From positions 1 through 64,000 of the forward strand of contig CAUJHV010000054.1 of assembly GCA_963205115.1 (NCBI GenBank): DNA of 64,000 nucleotides, in the 5' to 3' direction. Every line of letters begins with the position of its first letter. Within the stretch, counting starts at the first letter, position 1. Positions 45,158-53,126 of the stretch are shown here, one piece after another. A model generated the notes under the pieces. It saw only the letters and a list, made by a program, of their open reading frames with translations, did no database searches and had not been told where the DNA came from. A program made the translations under genes and the position numbers. The DNA comes from Pseudomonadota bacterium (GTDB lineage: Bacteria > Pseudomonadota > Gammaproteobacteria > Burkholderiales > Burkholderiaceae_C).

Positions 45158-47570
45158 AGGCCGGCGGCTTGCTCTTGTCCGTGAAGGCCTCAGCAGATGC
45201 TGGGAGCGAGCCGTTTCCGTACCGATTGCCAATATAGCGCGCCCGCGCCTCGGTTCCTGACACTCCGGAGGCCGTGACGGTAATGACGTAGTCGACCCAG
45301 GTCGCCAGGTCCCTGCCGTACTCGATCTGCACGACGGCCAGTCCATTGGCATCGGTCTTGGCGGACCCCACCATCTTGATCGCCACGTCGGACTTGCGGG
45401 CGTCGAGGTCGCCGTTCCAGTTCAGGTCCTCTTCACGGGCGGACAGCAGCGGCGCGGCCACGGCGGCGTCGTAGCGCGAGGCTTCACGCACGCCGTTGCG
45501 GTTGACGTCCTCTTGAGGGCAACTCGGCTGCAATGTCGCTGCCAACTTGACCCAGTTGCGACCCGCCTCGTTCCACTGGTAGTTCTCCGAAGAGGCGAGG
45601 AAGCTACCAAGCGAGGGGATCCCATTCGGCTGAATGACCCAACGGCTCTCGGCATCGCTCCAATCGAAGTAGCCCTTGTAGTACGCGGGCAGGTCGACGG
45701 AAGGCGTGATCAAGACGTCGGCCTTGGCCTGCCCCGCCGAGTCCACCACCATGACCACGTATTCCTTGATGTAGGTGAGCTTGGCCGCGCCTTCCTTGAC
45801 GAACTCGTTCGTCCGGATACTCACCGCCAACGCTTCCTGCGTCACCGTCAGCGTCGCCTTGGCCTGGTTCGGGCAGGTGCTGCTGTCGAAGTCATTCACG
45901 TCGTAGCACACACGCACCGTGATGCCGTTGGTCGGGCTCGAACGCAGTCCCGGCGTGAAGGTGCCGCGCGCCACGCCGCTTGTATCGGAGTACGCGTAAG
46001 TCCCGCCCAGCCAGCTCACCACGCCATCCGTGCTGTTGGCGTTGCCGTCCAGGTCAAAGCGGGCACGCACGCGAGGAATCGGCTGGTTGTTGGCGCCGTA
46101 GAACAGCGCACGCAGTTCGGTCTGGTTGGTCGAACCGCCCGCCAGATTCACCGACACCACGCTCGGACTGGGCGTCACCGAGGCCGACATCGGCATCGAA
46201 GGCGCTTGATCGACGGCGCCGCTGCCGACTTCCACCAGCGAAACCTTGCTGGCACCGGCAGCCACCGCTGTAAACGTGACCGTCGCGGACGGTGCGATGT
46301 AGGTATGGACAAACTTGCCGTTGAAGTCCGTCGAGCCGGTTGCGCTGGGCATGCCCGGCGCAGTTACGGTGATCGACTGACCCGCCATCGGCAGGGCATT
46401 CGTGTCGACCAGCGTGTACTCGATCTGGTTGCCCGTGGTGCCTGCCGTGACGCGCGGCGCCAGCGAGGCACGCAGGTCGGCGCCTTCCACCGTGAACGAG
46501 GCCGTGCGGGTCAAGCCGGCACTGGTGGCCGTCACCGTCACCACGCGGTTCGAACGATCGGCCCCGATGCCCACGGCCGCAACGACCTGGCCTTGTGCAT
46601 TCGTCGTGGTGCTGCTGACCGTGGCCACGGCACTGCTGTCCACGCGCACCGTGACAGGGATCCCCGCCAGCGCGTTGCGGTTGGCATCGACCGCGGTGAC
46701 CGTGGCAGCTATCGTGTTCGTGCCACCGTTGTTCAGCTTCGGTGCGCTGAGCACCAGGCTCAGGTCCGCCGCCACCGGTGTGCCGGTCACGATCGCATCG
46801 GTCACCTGCAGCTGCGCCGTGCGCGTCACGCCGCCGGACTTGGCCGTCACCGTGATGGTGCGGTTCGTGCGGTCGCTGCCCACGCCGATGGCACCCGTGA
46901 CGACGCCGGTGTCGTCGCTGGTCAGGCCGCTGGGCGCGATGAGCGCATTGGCGTCCACGCTCAGGCTGACTTCAGCGCCGGCGAGCACGTTGCGCTTGGC
47001 ATCCAGCGCCGTGGCCGTGGCGGTCACGCTCTGCGTGCCGTTGTTGGCAATGCTTGGCGACGACAGCACCAGGATCAGGTCCGCCGCCACACTGCCCGTT
47101 CCACCGGCGTCGCGCACATCCAGCGTCGTCGTCTTGGAGATGGATCCGCTGGTGGCGGTCACGGTGATCGTGCGCACCGATCGGTCGGAGCCCGGGCCGA
47201 TCGCCGCCGTCACCACACCGGCGGTGTTGGTCTGCGCACCGCTGGCGGTGGCAATCGCGTTGGCGTTGACGCTGATGGTCACCGGCACGCCAGCCACGGC
47301 GTTGCGGTTCACATCGATGGCCGTGGCCGTTGCGACCACCGACTCGGAGCCGTTGTTGGCCACACTCGTGGCACTCAGCGTGAGCACGAGGTCGTTGGCC
47401 TGCGCCGTCTTGTTGGTGCTGCCGGTCGTGGTGCCCGAGCCGATGCCCGTGCCGGTGCTGGCCGAGCCGGCAAACACCGAGGTGCCCGCCTCCCCGCTTC
47501 CGCCTCCGCCACAAGCAGCCAAGGTACATACGGCCAATGCGGCCAGCCATCGAGAGACGCGTCTCAACAT
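45108..47570 (-). CDS. Invasin-like Ig-repeat (Big_1) lipoprotein
   Basis: An 820-residue surface-type protein. The signal peptide ends in a lipobox (CTLAAC), followed by a Gly/Ser/Thr-rich spacer. Three tandem ~100-residue Big_1-like domains occupy about 55-360: each has SVANNGSESVVATATAID-like and NRNAVAGVPVTISV-like segments and ends ITVTATSG. Two or more further Ig-like domains follow. In the C-terminal part a Ca2+-site-like stretch (EDVNRNGVREASRYD, EDLNWNGDLDARKSD) resembles dockerin/EF-hand loops. It sits between pilQ and aroK, where these genes are usually adjacent, and its stop lies inside the putative aroK start region. A role as a pilus-associated adhesin is possible but unproven. 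Confidence 0.85.
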   Translation of the reverse strand: MLRRVSRWLAALAVCTLAACGGGGSGEAGTSVFAGSASTGTGIGSGTTTGSTNKTAQANDLVLTLSATSVANNGSESVVATATAIDVNRNAVAGVPVTISVNANAIATASGAQTNTAGVVTAAIGPGSDRSVRTITVTATSGSISKTTTLDVRDAGGTGSVAADLILVLSSPSIANNGTQSVTATATALDAKRNVLAGAEVSLSVDANALIAPSGLTSDDTGVVTGAIGVGSDRTNRTITVTAKSGGVTRTAQLQVTDAIVTGTPVAADLSLVLSAPKLNNGGTNTIAATVTAVDANRNALAGIPVTVRVDSSAVATVSSTTTNAQGQVVAAVGIGADRSNRVVTVTATSAGLTRTASFTVEGADLRASLAPRVTAGTTGNQIEYTLVDTNALPMAGQSITVTAPGMPSATGSTDFNGKFVHTYIAPSATVTFTAVAAGASKVSLVEVGSGAVDQAPSMPMSASVTPSPSVVSVNLAGGSTNQTELRALFYGANNQPIPRVRARFDLDGNANSTDGVVSWLGGTYAYSDTSGVARGTFTPGLRSSPTNGITVRVCYDVNDFDSSTCPNQAKATLTVTQEALAVSIRTNEFVKEGAAKLTYIKEYVVMVVDSAGQAKADVLITPSVDLPAYYKGYFDWSDAESRWVIQPNGIPSLGSFLASSENYQWNEAGRNWVKLAATLQPSCPQEDVNRNGVREASRYDAAVAAPLLSAREEDLNWNGDLDARKSDVAIKMVGSAKTDANGLAVVQIEYGRDLATWVDYVITVTASGVSGTEARARYIGNRYGNGSLPASAEAFTDKSKPPAFVVSPYGISSVCTNPN

Positions 47571-47613
47571 CGTTCCACCCCAAGGGAATGCGGTCATGGC
47601 GTCCGACACACGC

Positions 47614-49749
47614 TCAGCGTGCGGCGGCGCGGTCGGTCACGATCTTCGGCGTGATGAAGATCAGCAGCTCGGTCCGGTTGGAGATTCGCTGCTTGTTCTT
47701 GAACAGATTGCCAACGTACGGGATGTCGCCCAGCAGCGGCACCTTGTTCACTTCGTCGCGATCGGTCTGCGTGAAGATGCCGCCCAGCACCACCGTGCCG
47801 CCGTTCTCCACCAGGACCTGAGTCTTCACGTGCTTGGTGTCGATCGCGAAGCCTGAAACGGTCGAGCGACCCACGCTGTCCTTGTTGACGTCGACGTCCA
47901 GGATCACATTGCCTTCGGGCGTGATCTGCGGCGTGACTTCCAACTTCAGGTTGGCCTTGCGGAACTGCACGCTGGTCGCGCCGCTGGAGGTGGCCACGAG
48001 ATAGGGCAACTCCTCGCCCTGTTCGATCAGCGCCTTGACCTGGTCTGCCGTGATCACACGCGGGCTGGAAACGATCTTGCCCTTGCCCTCGGCCTCCAGA
48101 GCCGACAGCTCGAGGTTCAGGAAGCGGTTGGCCGTGGCGCTGAACAGCGACAGCGCGAAGGTCGCAGCGGCGCTGCCCAGGTTGCTGACGTTGGCCGGCA
48201 GGTTCACGAACTGGCTGTCGCTGTACGAGAAGGTCTGGCCCTGGCGGGTCTGCGCACCCACCGCGTTGTAGTTGCCACCGACCACGCCGTAGTTGTCGCC
48301 ACCCACGCTGAAGCCGGGCACCCCGCCCTGGAGCCCGCGCAGATCGGTCGCCCCGAGCTTGACGCCCAGCGCACGGCCGAATTTGTCGTCGGCTTCGACA
48401 ATGCGCGCCTCGATCAGCACCTGACGAACCGGCACGTCGATCTTGGAGATCAGCTGCTGCACCTCCTCCAGCTTGGAGGGGATGTCCGACACGAACAACT
48501 GGTTCGTGCGCTGCTCGAAGATCACGCTGCCGCGTGAAGACAGGATCCGCGTGGCCTGTGCGCCGGCGCCCTGGCCTGCCGTCTGTCCGGTCAGGCCCTT
48601 GGCCACGTCCTCGGCACGCGTGTAGTTCAGCTGGAAGGCTTGCGTGCGCAGCGGCTCGATCTCGGCGATCTTCTTCTTCGCCTCGAGCTCGACCTGCTCC
48701 TTCGCATTCAACTCGTCCTTGGGGGCGACCCACAGCACATTGCCGGACTTGCGCACGCCCAGGCCCTTGCTCTGCAGGATGATGTCCAGCGCCTGGTCCC
48801 AGGGCACGTCCTTCAGGCGCAGTGTCACGTTGCCGGTGACGGTGTCGCTGGTGACGACGTTGAAGTTGGTGAAGTCGGCGATGACTTGCAGCAGTGCGCG
48901 GACTTCGATGTTCTGGAAGTTCAGCGAGAGCTTCTCTCCCTGGTAGCCCGGACCCTGCGTCAGCTTGTTGGGGTCGACCTTGGCCGGCCGCACTTCGAGC
49001 ACGAACTGGTTGTCGGTCTGGTAGGCGCTGTGCTCCCAGTTGCCACGAGGTTCGACGACCATGCGCACGCGGTCGCCGCTCTGGAAGGTGGAGATGCTCT
49101 GCACCGGAGAGCCGAAGTCGACGACGTCCAGACGCCGGCGCAGGTTCTCCGGCAGGGTCGAGCGCAGGAACTCGACAACCAGGTTCTGGCCTTGCTGGCG
49201 GATGTCGACACCGACCTGCGTGTTGGCCAGATTGACCACCACGCGCCCGGCGTTGTCAGGGCCGCGGCGGAAGTCGATGTCCTTCAGCGCGAGCGACTCG
49301 TTATTGGCCGGCGGGGAAAATTGCGTGCCCACCTGAGGCGTCACCGGAACAGCAGCGGTGGACTCCAGAACGATGATCAGTGCCTTGCCTTCCAGACGGT
49401 TCTGGAAGTTCGCGGCTTGCTTCAGGTTGAGCACCAGCCGCGTGCGATCGGTGCCCGTGGCCACGCTGACCGAGCGCAGATTGCCCTGGTTGATGTCGAC
49501 CGTGCTGCGGCCCATGGCGTTCAGCACGCCCGGCAGATCGATGGCCACGCGTGGCGGCGTCTGAACCGCAAAGCCGGCCGGCAGGGCCTTCAGTGCTTCG
49601 TTCAGTTCGATCCGCACGACCTCGGTGCCCGCCTGCTGCGTGCTGCTGATCGACTGGATCGCCGGCTGCGCCCATGCGGCAGCGGGGACGGCGAGCCACA
49701 TGGCGGCGGCTGCAAAGGCTGCGGCAATGCCTACACGCCAGGGTTGCAT
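47614..49749 (-). CDS. pilQ: Type IV pilus secretin PilQ
   Basis: A 711-residue outer-membrane secretin with signal peptide (ending AAAWA). Two AMIN domains (about 35-300), an STN/secretin N-terminal domain (GEKLSLNFQNIEVRALLQVIADFT), an N1/NolW-type domain, and the secretin domain ending VLGGIFTQTDRDEVNKVPLLGDIPYVGNLFKN. It forms the pore through which the pilus leaves the cell. ATG 49749 was chosen because AGGAG lies 9 nt upstream; ATG 49776 overlaps the pilP stop (ATGA) but lacks this. It is the last gene of pilMNOPQ. Confidence 0.95.
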   Translation of the reverse strand: MQPWRVGIAAAFAAAAMWLAVPAAAWAQPAIQSISSTQQAGTEVVRIELNEALKALPAGFAVQTPPRVAIDLPGVLNAMGRSTVDINQGNLRSVSVATGTDRTRLVLNLKQAANFQNRLEGKALIIVLESTAAVPVTPQVGTQFSPPANNESLALKDIDFRRGPDNAGRVVVNLANTQVGVDIRQQGQNLVVEFLRSTLPENLRRRLDVVDFGSPVQSISTFQSGDRVRMVVEPRGNWEHSAYQTDNQFVLEVRPAKVDPNKLTQGPGYQGEKLSLNFQNIEVRALLQVIADFTNFNVVTSDTVTGNVTLRLKDVPWDQALDIILQSKGLGVRKSGNVLWVAPKDELNAKEQVELEAKKKIAEIEPLRTQAFQLNYTRAEDVAKGLTGQTAGQGAGAQATRILSSRGSVIFEQRTNQLFVSDIPSKLEEVQQLISKIDVPVRQVLIEARIVEADDKFGRALGVKLGATDLRGLQGGVPGFSVGGDNYGVVGGNYNAVGAQTRQGQTFSYSDSQFVNLPANVSNLGSAAATFALSLFSATANRFLNLELSALEAEGKGKIVSSPRVITADQVKALIEQGEELPYLVATSSGATSVQFRKANLKLEVTPQITPEGNVILDVDVNKDSVGRSTVSGFAIDTKHVKTQVLVENGGTVVLGGIFTQTDRDEVNKVPLLGDIPYVGNLFKNKQRISNRTELLIFITPKIVTDRAAAR

Positions 49750-49772
49750 GGTGCGGTACTCCTGAGGGTTCC

Positions 49773-50333
49773 TCATCGCGCGGGCTCCTGGAGCTGCAGG
49801 GTTGTGGGTCTCTCGATCCACTCTCCGGCTGCGTCCTGCACGATCTCGCGCAATACGATCTGCGTTTCGTCGATCTTGGTGATACGGCCGTAGTTTTGGC
49901 CCATGTAGTCGCCCACCTTCACCTGATAAAGCAGCTTGTCGACCTTCAACAGTGCGAATCGGCGGCCGAGCTTGTCCACGCTGCCGACCATGGACATGCT
50001 GTCCAGCGGGTAGGACTCCAGCGGTTCCTTGCGCCGATGCATCTCGCTGGCCAGCGCGGAGTTCGGCTGGTGAGCTTCCTGCTTCAGTGCCACGGTCAGT
50101 TTCTGCACGCTGAACGGATCCACCGCCTGCAGCGCCGCATACGGATGCGGATGGAATTTCTTGGGCGGCGTCAGCGGCTGGACGCTGGGCTTGACTTCGC
50201 GCTTCTGCTGCTCGAGCCAGGCCTGCAATTCGTCGCCTTCTCCCGCGCAGCCGGTCAGGCCGCCCAGCAGCACCAGGCTCAGTCCGCACAGGACACCGGC
50301 CAGGCCGCACTCACGCTTGATGAAGGGTGTCAT
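49773..50333 (-). CDS. pilP: Type IV pilus lipoprotein PilP
   Basis: A 186-residue inner-membrane lipoprotein with lipobox LTGC (about residue 29). Conserved parts are YPLDSMSMVGSVDKLGRRFALLKVDKLLYQVKVGDYMGQNYGRI and IVLREIVQDAAGEWIER, the beta domain that contacts PilQ. The ATG overlaps the pilO stop by 4 nt. Confidence 0.94.
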   Translation of the reverse strand: MTPFIKRECGLAGVLCGLSLVLLGGLTGCAGEGDELQAWLEQQKREVKPSVQPLTPPKKFHPHPYAALQAVDPFSVQKLTVALKQEAHQPNSALASEMHRRKEPLESYPLDSMSMVGSVDKLGRRFALLKVDKLLYQVKVGDYMGQNYGRITKIDETQIVLREIVQDAAGEWIERPTTLQLQEPAR

Positions 50334-51034
50334 TTCTTCGGCCCCTTCTCTTTCTCTGCCTTGTCGGCAGCCGCCTTGCGCTGTTCGGCCACTTCGTTGG
50401 CGTCCAGGTAGCGGTAGGTGCGCGCCGTGGCTTCCATGGCGAGCATGCCGTTGGCATCCTTGGCGACCGAGGGTGCGATGGACAGGTTGTGCAGCGTCAC
50501 GATGCGCGAGAGGTTGGCCACGTCGGCCGTGAATGCGCCGATGTCGTGGTAGCGGCCCGCGACGCGGATCGCGATGGGCAGTTCGGCGTAGTAGTCCTTG
50601 ACCGCCACCTGACCGGGTCGGAACAACTCGAACAGCAAGCCGCGGCCCAGACCGGCCTGGTTGATGTCGGACAGCAGCGCATCCATCTCGGCCTTGCCTG
50701 GCAGCTGCTTTTCGAGCTGCGTCACGTACTCCTGGACCTGCAGCTTCTGCTTGCGCAGCTCGCCCAGGTTGACGGCCTGGGACAGCTTCGAGCGGTAATC
50801 CGCCTTCAGCAGCGGCTCGCGGGCGCGCTCGCTTTCGAGCTCGCTGTAGGCGTCAGTCAACAGCAGCATCCAGCCAGCGGCCAGCACGATCAGGATGACC
50901 GCCAGAAAGGCGGCCAGCCGCGGCAACAGGGGCCACTGGCCCGGGTCGTTGCGGTTGAGCCCCTTGAACTGGCTGACCGCGGTCTCGAGCCGGCTGGCGA
51001 CGTCGACGGATACGGGAGGGTTCTTCGATGCCAT
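50330..51034 (-). CDS. pilO: Type IV pilus assembly protein PilO
   Basis: A 234-residue bitopic inner-membrane protein: a membrane helix (LAAFLAVILIVLAAGWMLLL), a coiled coil, and a periplasmic ferredoxin-like domain (LPIAIRVAGRYHDIGAFTADVANLSRIVTLHNLSI). It pairs with PilN in the alignment subcomplex. ATG 51034 follows GAGGGGGG by 5 nt. The C-terminus is Lys/Ala-rich. Confidence 0.94.
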   Translation of the reverse strand: MASKNPPVSVDVASRLETAVSQFKGLNRNDPGQWPLLPRLAAFLAVILIVLAAGWMLLLTDAYSELESERAREPLLKADYRSKLSQAVNLGELRKQKLQVQEYVTQLEKQLPGKAEMDALLSDINQAGLGRGLLFELFRPGQVAVKDYYAELPIAIRVAGRYHDIGAFTADVANLSRIVTLHNLSIAPSVAKDANGMLAMEATARTYRYLDANEVAEQRKAAADKAEKEKGPKK

Positions 51035-51045
51035 GTGGTCCCCCC

Positions 51046-51714
51046 TCAAGGCTTCTTGGCAGCGGTAGCCACCGCGCCAGAGGCTGCTGGCGCAGCACTG
51101 GCCGCAGCGGCAGATGCCGCTGCGACAGGCGCGGATGCGGCCTGCGCCGGGCTCTGGGGACGCTTCATGCTCAGGCGCATCTGGAATTCGAACAAGCGGC
51201 GCTGCTCGCGACCGGCCGTGGTGACATTGGCGGACTTGATTTCGACCAGCTCGGGACGTTCCAGCCAGGGCGAGTTGTAGGAGGTGTTGCGCAGCAACTC
51301 CGAGACACGCTCGTTGGTCTGCGCGATACCCGTGATCGTGACCACCTGACCGGCCTGCTTGATCGAGGTCAGATAGACCCCTTCAGGCGTCTGCTTGACC
51401 AGTTCGTCCAGCAGATAGACCGGGGTGTTGCGGTCGCTCTGGAGGTCTTCGACCGCCTTCTGGCGAGCCTTCAGCGCCTCGATTTCCTGGCGCAACGTGG
51501 CGATGTCCTTGATCTGCCCTTCGAGCTGGGTGATCTGGACCTTCAGGAAATCGTTGCGGCCGGACTGCGCCGACGTCATCTGGCCGAGCACCGCGAACCA
51601 CAGGCCCACGATGAGCGCGCCAACGGCGGCGCTGGCGGCCAGCCCGACAAAGAAGGCCTGCTTGCGCTGCCGGCGCTTGGCTTCGCGGTGCGGCAGCAGG
51701 TTGATGAGCATCAC
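51046..51714 (-). CDS. pilN: Type IV pilus assembly protein PilN
   Basis: A 222-residue bitopic protein. The N-terminal INLLPHREAKRRQRKQAF is the PilM-binding motif, followed by one membrane helix, a coiled coil and a periplasmic domain. A long Ala-rich tail (about 185-222) extends beyond the usual length. GTG 51714, overlapping the pilM stop (GTGA) with GGAGG 8 nt upstream, is taken as start; ATG 51711 is next to it. Confidence 0.94.
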   Translation of the reverse strand: MMLINLLPHREAKRRQRKQAFFVGLAASAAVGALIVGLWFAVLGQMTSAQSGRNDFLKVQITQLEGQIKDIATLRQEIEALKARQKAVEDLQSDRNTPVYLLDELVKQTPEGVYLTSIKQAGQVVTITGIAQTNERVSELLRNTSYNSPWLERPELVEIKSANVTTAGREQRRLFEFQMRLSMKRPQSPAQAASAPVAAASAAAASAAPAASGAVATAAKKP

Positions 51715-52790
51715 TGCACGAACCTCCGCATGGCCAGGCCGCAGGCCGTCAGGTACGACGGTGCCTCACGACGCAACCGGCTTTCGCGAACCGCCGGGCC
51801 GAGCTTCATGTTGTCGAACGGGTTGACCACCATCGAGGCAAAGCCGGTCAGCTCCGTCACACGGTCCTTCAGGCGCGGAAGCGTGGCAGTGCCACCCGCG
51901 AGCATCACGTAGTGCACCTTGTGGTGCGGCGTGCTGGTGAAGAAATACTGCAGCGCGCGTCCGATCTCCTGCGACAAGCTGTCGACGAAGGGATCGAGGA
52001 TCGTGCTCTCGTAGTCTTCTGGAAGATCCGAGGACAGCTTCTTCTGCTCGGCCTCTTCGAACGAGAAGCCGTACTGGCGGGAGATCAGCTGCGTGAGCTG
52101 CGCGCCGCCGAAGGCCTGGTCGCGGTCGTAGAGCATCTCCTCGTCGCGCAACACCTTCAGGCTCGTGGTGTCGGCCCCGATCTCGAACAGCGCCACCAGC
52201 GCATCCTTGCCCTGGTTCGGCAGCACCGACACGACACGCGTCATCGCCAGCCGGGAGGCGTGCGACTCGATGTCCAGCACCACCGGCTTCAGGCCCGCGG
52301 CTTCGGCCAGGCCCTGGCGGTCCTGCACACGGTCCTTGCGGGACGCGGCGATCAGGACTTCCACGTCACCAGCGGAGGTCGCGCTCGGACCGACCACGCA
52401 GAAATCCAGGCTCACCTCGTCCAGCGAGAACGGGATGTACTGGTTGGCTTCCGTCTCGACCTGCAGCTCGAGTTCTTCTTCGCTGAGGCCCGCGGGCAGC
52501 ATGATCTTCTTCGTGATGACGGCCGACTGCGGCATGGCCATCGCGACATGGCGCGTCTTCGTGCCGGCCTTGTGGACCAGGCGCTTGACGGCCTCGGCCA
52601 CTTCGTCGAACTTTTCGATCTGGCCGTCGGTGATCCAGCCCTTTTCAAACGGTTCGGAGCCGAAGCGCTCCAAGACCAACTCACCTGACGCGGTCTGACC
52701 CAGCTCGACCAGCTTGACGCTTGATGAGCTGATGTCGAGCCCGATGACAGGTGGATGTTGGCGACCCAGAATCCGGTCGAGAAAGCTCAC
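51711..52790 (-). CDS. pilM: Type IV pilus assembly protein PilM
   Basis: A 359-residue cytoplasmic actin/FtsA-like ATPase. IGLDISSSSVKLVELG is the phosphate-1 loop, ANQYIPFSLDEVSLDFCVVG and LFEIGADTTSLKVL follow, and MLAGGTATLPRLKDRV is the adenosine motif. It links PilN to the cytoplasmic pilus machinery. GTG is the start codon, with GAGG just upstream. First gene of pilMNOPQ, divergent from mrcA. Confidence 0.95.
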   Translation of the reverse strand: MSFLDRILGRQHPPVIGLDISSSSVKLVELGQTASGELVLERFGSEPFEKGWITDGQIEKFDEVAEAVKRLVHKAGTKTRHVAMAMPQSAVITKKIMLPAGLSEEELELQVETEANQYIPFSLDEVSLDFCVVGPSATSAGDVEVLIAASRKDRVQDRQGLAEAAGLKPVVLDIESHASRLAMTRVVSVLPNQGKDALVALFEIGADTTSLKVLRDEEMLYDRDQAFGGAQLTQLISRQYGFSFEEAEQKKLSSDLPEDYESTILDPFVDSLSQEIGRALQYFFTSTPHHKVHYVMLAGGTATLPRLKDRVTELTGFASMVVNPFDNMKLGPAVRESRLRREAPSYLTACGLAMRRFVQ

Positions 52791-53126
52791 GGCACCTCAC
52801 TCCCCTCGCGGGACGCACTTCCGCGGGATTGTTAAGAAGTCACTTGAATGCTAGCAGCAAGGCCCTTGCTAACCGGGCTGAACGGCTTGATGAAGTTTCG
52901 GCCGTAAAGCCCGCCAGCAGCCCCCAATGAGCCCCGGAAATTGGCCTCAATTCGTAACAGGTCGGGGCACTTCGACTAGGCTGCGACCGGCGTGTGGCAT
53001 GCCATCCGGCATGCCTGATCGACGGGTCCGCGGCCCTGGTTCGCACGCCTGCTGTCGCCCCGCGGACCCGCCTTCGAGGCGGTTTCTATAATCCGTAACC
53101 GCCACGACCTCAGGCGGTCAATCCCC
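52791..53126. other. Divergent regulatory region between pilM and mrcA
   Basis: This 336-nt region holds no gene. It contains a perfect 15-nt palindrome AGCAAGGCCCTTGCT (52856-52870) on the pilM side, two copies of the self-complementary octamer GGCATGCC (52996-53003 and 53008-53015) that can form a hairpin, and the mrcA promoter. No clear pilM promoter is evident. Confidence 0.6.
53078..53103 (+). promoter_or_regulatory. mrcA -10 box flanked by an inverted repeat
   Basis: A perfect -10 hexamer TATAAT lies at 53087-53092, 35 nt before the mrcA start. The -35 is poor. GGCGGTT (53078-53084) and AACCGCC (53097-53103) form a 7-nt inverted repeat around the -10, suggesting an operator where a repressor could block RNA polymerase. 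Confidence 0.5.

Noticed and set aside
44537..45352. Longer aroK beginning at ATG 45352
   Set aside because: The extra 65 residues are Arg/Ser/Pro-rich, lie over the coding end of the Ig-repeat gene in another frame, and are absent from shikimate kinases.
46470..47420. Tandem DNA repeats suggesting CRISPR or satellite
   Set aside because: The ~300-nt periodicity comes from repeated Big_1 domains within one coding frame, with no short identical repeats and spacers.
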